Source of the DNA: Bacteroidota bacterium
Lineage (GTDB): Bacteria; Bacteroidota; Bacteroidia; Chitinophagales; Chitinophagaceae
Assembly: GCA_023433755.1 (NCBI GenBank)
Contig: JAEYUA010000268.1
Coordinates: forward strand, 1-7,194
Direction of reading: 5' to 3'
Length of the DNA: 7,194 nucleotides
Part shown: positions 5,952 through 7,194 of the stretch, in pieces
Layout of the letters: every line of letters begins with the position of its first letter
Numbering within the stretch: the stretch's first letter is position 1
Notes under the pieces: generated by a model
Told to the model about the DNA's origin: nothing
The model's input: the letters and a program-made list of their open reading frames with translations, nothing else
Database searches by the model: none
Position numbers and translations under genes: made by a program

Positions 5952-6665
5952 ATGTGGTCCATTTGTAAAAAAGAGCTTCGCCAGTTTTTCAGCAGTCTTA
6001 CGGGATACATCGCCATCATTGTTTTTTTACTGGCCAATGGGCTGGTGCTTTTTGTTTTCAAGGATAATATCCTCGATTTTGGATATGCCAGCCTGGAGCA
6101 GTTTTTTTCCTTCGCGCCCTGGCTGTTGATGTTCCTGATCTCCGCTATTACCATGCGCAGTTTTTCCGATGAATTCAAAAGCGGAACATTCGAGATCCTG
6201 CTTACCCGGCCCCTGAGCCGCTGGCAGGTGGTGACAGGTAAATTTTTGGGTAGCCTGCTGGTGGCGCTGATCGCACTATTACCAACCCTCGTTTATTATT
6301 TCACAATTAATCACCTTGCAGCCGGTGTAGGTATTGATGCCGGTGCGGCAACAGGATCCTACCTGGGTCTTTTCCTTTTATCTTCCATTTTCACGGCCAT
6401 CGGCATTTGCATAAGTTCTTTTTCCACGAATTCCGTAGTGGCATTCATCGTGAGCCTGATTGCCTGCGTGCTGTTTTATTTTGGATTTACTGCCATCAGT
6501 GAGTTGTTTGGACCTGGCCTGGATTATTACATCGAAATGATCGGTATTGATTTCCATTACCGCAGTATGAGTCGCGGTGTACTTGATACCAGGGATATTA
6601 TTTATTTCCTGAGCCTGTTGGTTTTCTTTTTACTGGTGACCCGTCAAAACCTTGGTAAAAGATAA
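5952..6665 (+). CDS. gldF: Gliding-motility ABC transporter permease GldF
   Basis: GldF is the polytopic membrane subunit of the GldA-GldF-GldG ABC complex required for gliding in Flavobacterium johnsoniae; the substrate is unknown. From the ATG at 5952 the protein has 237 aa, close to the family's roughly 240. About six hydrophobic spans are visible, near residues 17-36, 51-69, 95-118, 137-156, 160-182 and 215-231. The motif ITMRSFSDEFKSGTFEILLTRPLS (about 66-89), a cytoplasmic coupling region shared by ABC-2-type permeases, is followed by GKFLG. The family N-terminus (MWSICKKELRQFFSSLTGY) starts exactly at this ATG. An in-frame GTG at 5901 would add 17 atypical residues and lies in degenerate repeat DNA. 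The stop overlaps the gldG start by one base (TAATG), implying translational coupling. The ATPase gene gldA is not in the window. Confidence 0.93.
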   Translation: MWSICKKELRQFFSSLTGYIAIIVFLLANGLVLFVFKDNILDFGYASLEQFFSFAPWLLMFLISAITMRSFSDEFKSGTFEILLTRPLSRWQVVTGKFLGSLLVALIALLPTLVYYFTINHLAAGVGIDAGAATGSYLGLFLLSSIFTAIGICISSFSTNSVVAFIVSLIACVLFYFGFTAISELFGPGLDYYIEMIGIDFHYRSMSRGVLDTRDIIYFLSLLVFFLLVTRQNLGKR

Positions 6666-7194
6666 TGAAGAGAAAGAATACTATATGGTGGATCGTTCTG
6701 GTGCTTGGCCTGGTTGTCATCAATATTCTCGCTACCCTGTTTCATCAGCGTATTGACCTTACAGAAGAGAACCGCTATTCTCTCAGCCGGCCTACCAAAA
6801 ACCTTTTGAGCAATCTTGATGAGCCGGTAAGGATTGATGTTTTCATGGAAGGGGATTTCCCTGCCGGGTTCAGGAAGCTGGCCAACAGCGTAGAGGAATT
6901 TTTACAGGAATGCAAAGAGTATGGAAAGGGTAATATCGAGGTGAATTTTATTGATCCGCTCAAAGGCCTCGATGATTCCGCTGCCAGCTATGTGATCGAT
7001 TCCATCAATTACTTTTATGATATCCCGGCATTTACCCTGCAGGCACCCGGCAAGGTAGGAGATGAGCAAACCGTGAAACTGGTTCTTCCAGGCGCGGTTG
7101 TACATTACCGTGATACAAGTGTCGGCGTAAACCTGCTAAAAGGCGAAAGAGCTTTTGGCACCGAGCCCGAACAACTGGCGGCACTGTACAATAA
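6665..7194 (+). CDS. gldG: Gliding-motility ABC-type protein GldG, 3'-truncated by window edge
   Basis: The ATG at 6665 overlaps the gldF stop by one base, and 176 codons are visible before the window ends; the full protein is expected to exceed 500 aa. A single N-terminal membrane helix (about residues 7-26, IWWIVLVLGLVVINILATLF) is followed by the hallmark RIDLTEENRYSLSRPTKNLL and then EPVRIDVFMEGDFPAGFRKL, typical of GldG and the related DUF4350/ABC-2-associated periplasmic family. The visible region is largely extracytoplasmic and should have a thioredoxin-like or GIFT-type fold by family analogy. It works with GldF, and with a GldA encoded elsewhere, in gliding motility. Many non-gliding Bacteroidetes keep gldFG homologues, so motility itself is not proven by the genes. 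No disruption is seen in the visible part. Confidence 0.93.
   Translation, partial: MKRKNTIWWIVLVLGLVVINILATLFHQRIDLTEENRYSLSRPTKNLLSNLDEPVRIDVFMEGDFPAGFRKLANSVEEFLQECKEYGKGNIEVNFIDPLKGLDDSAASYVIDSINYFYDIPAFTLQAPGKVGDEQTVKLVLPGAVVHYRDTSVGVNLLKGERAFGTEPEQLAALYN

Overview
The window looks like a piece of chromosome from a Bacteroidetes bacterium, most likely a Chitinophagaceae-like or related Sphingobacteriia-type lineage. The evidence is A-rich rather than Shine-Dalgarno-type leaders, TAnnTTTG promoter elements, a secreted protein with a type IX secretion (T9SS) type C-terminal domain, and gldF-gldG gliding-motility genes. Gene content is mostly housekeeping. I see no phage, transposase, CRISPR or defence genes.

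Layout. Positions 1-1217 hold most of fabF (beta-ketoacyl-ACP synthase II), cut at its N-terminus by the window edge. Next is rnc (RNase III, GTG start); fabF-rnc is a widespread bacterial gene order. A 566-bp gene-free stretch (2112-2677) follows. It holds a heptanucleotide tandem repeat, a palindromic REP-like element, a weak hairpin, a cluster of TGCAAGT motifs and a good Bacteroidetes promoter. That promoter drives a 323-aa exported protein with a G8-like N-terminal region, an Fn3-like module and a T9SS-like C-terminal domain. The gene ends at a strong, apparently bidirectional terminator (3675-3710). It faces a convergent gene on the minus strand, mce (methylmalonyl-CoA epimerase). Between terminator and mce lies a 112-bp block of 16 in-register heptamers that includes a perfect 19-bp inverted repeat. 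Its right end encodes the last residues and the stop codon of mce. Divergent from mce is a two-gene Fe-S unit, an iscS-type cysteine desulfurase followed after 18 bp by an A-type carrier protein (IscA/SufA/ErpA family). Last come gldF (ABC permease) and the start of gldG, overlapping by 1 nt and running off the window.

How the genes relate. fabF and rnc pair fatty-acid elongation with RNA processing by conserved order only. IscS and the A-type carrier plausibly cooperate, one mobilising sulfur from cysteine and the other carrying Fe-S clusters to client proteins. GldF and GldG are membrane parts of an ABC-type complex needed for gliding in model Bacteroidetes; its ATPase GldA is not in the window. 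The exported protein is a likely T9SS client, but nothing here ties it directly to gldFG.

The least ordinary feature is the set of 7-bp-period repeats. They sit at or within a few bases of three gene 3' ends (rnc, mce, and the A-type carrier in decayed form). In mce they have supplied coding sequence and the stop codon. I found no clear candidate for a wholly new multi-gene system.
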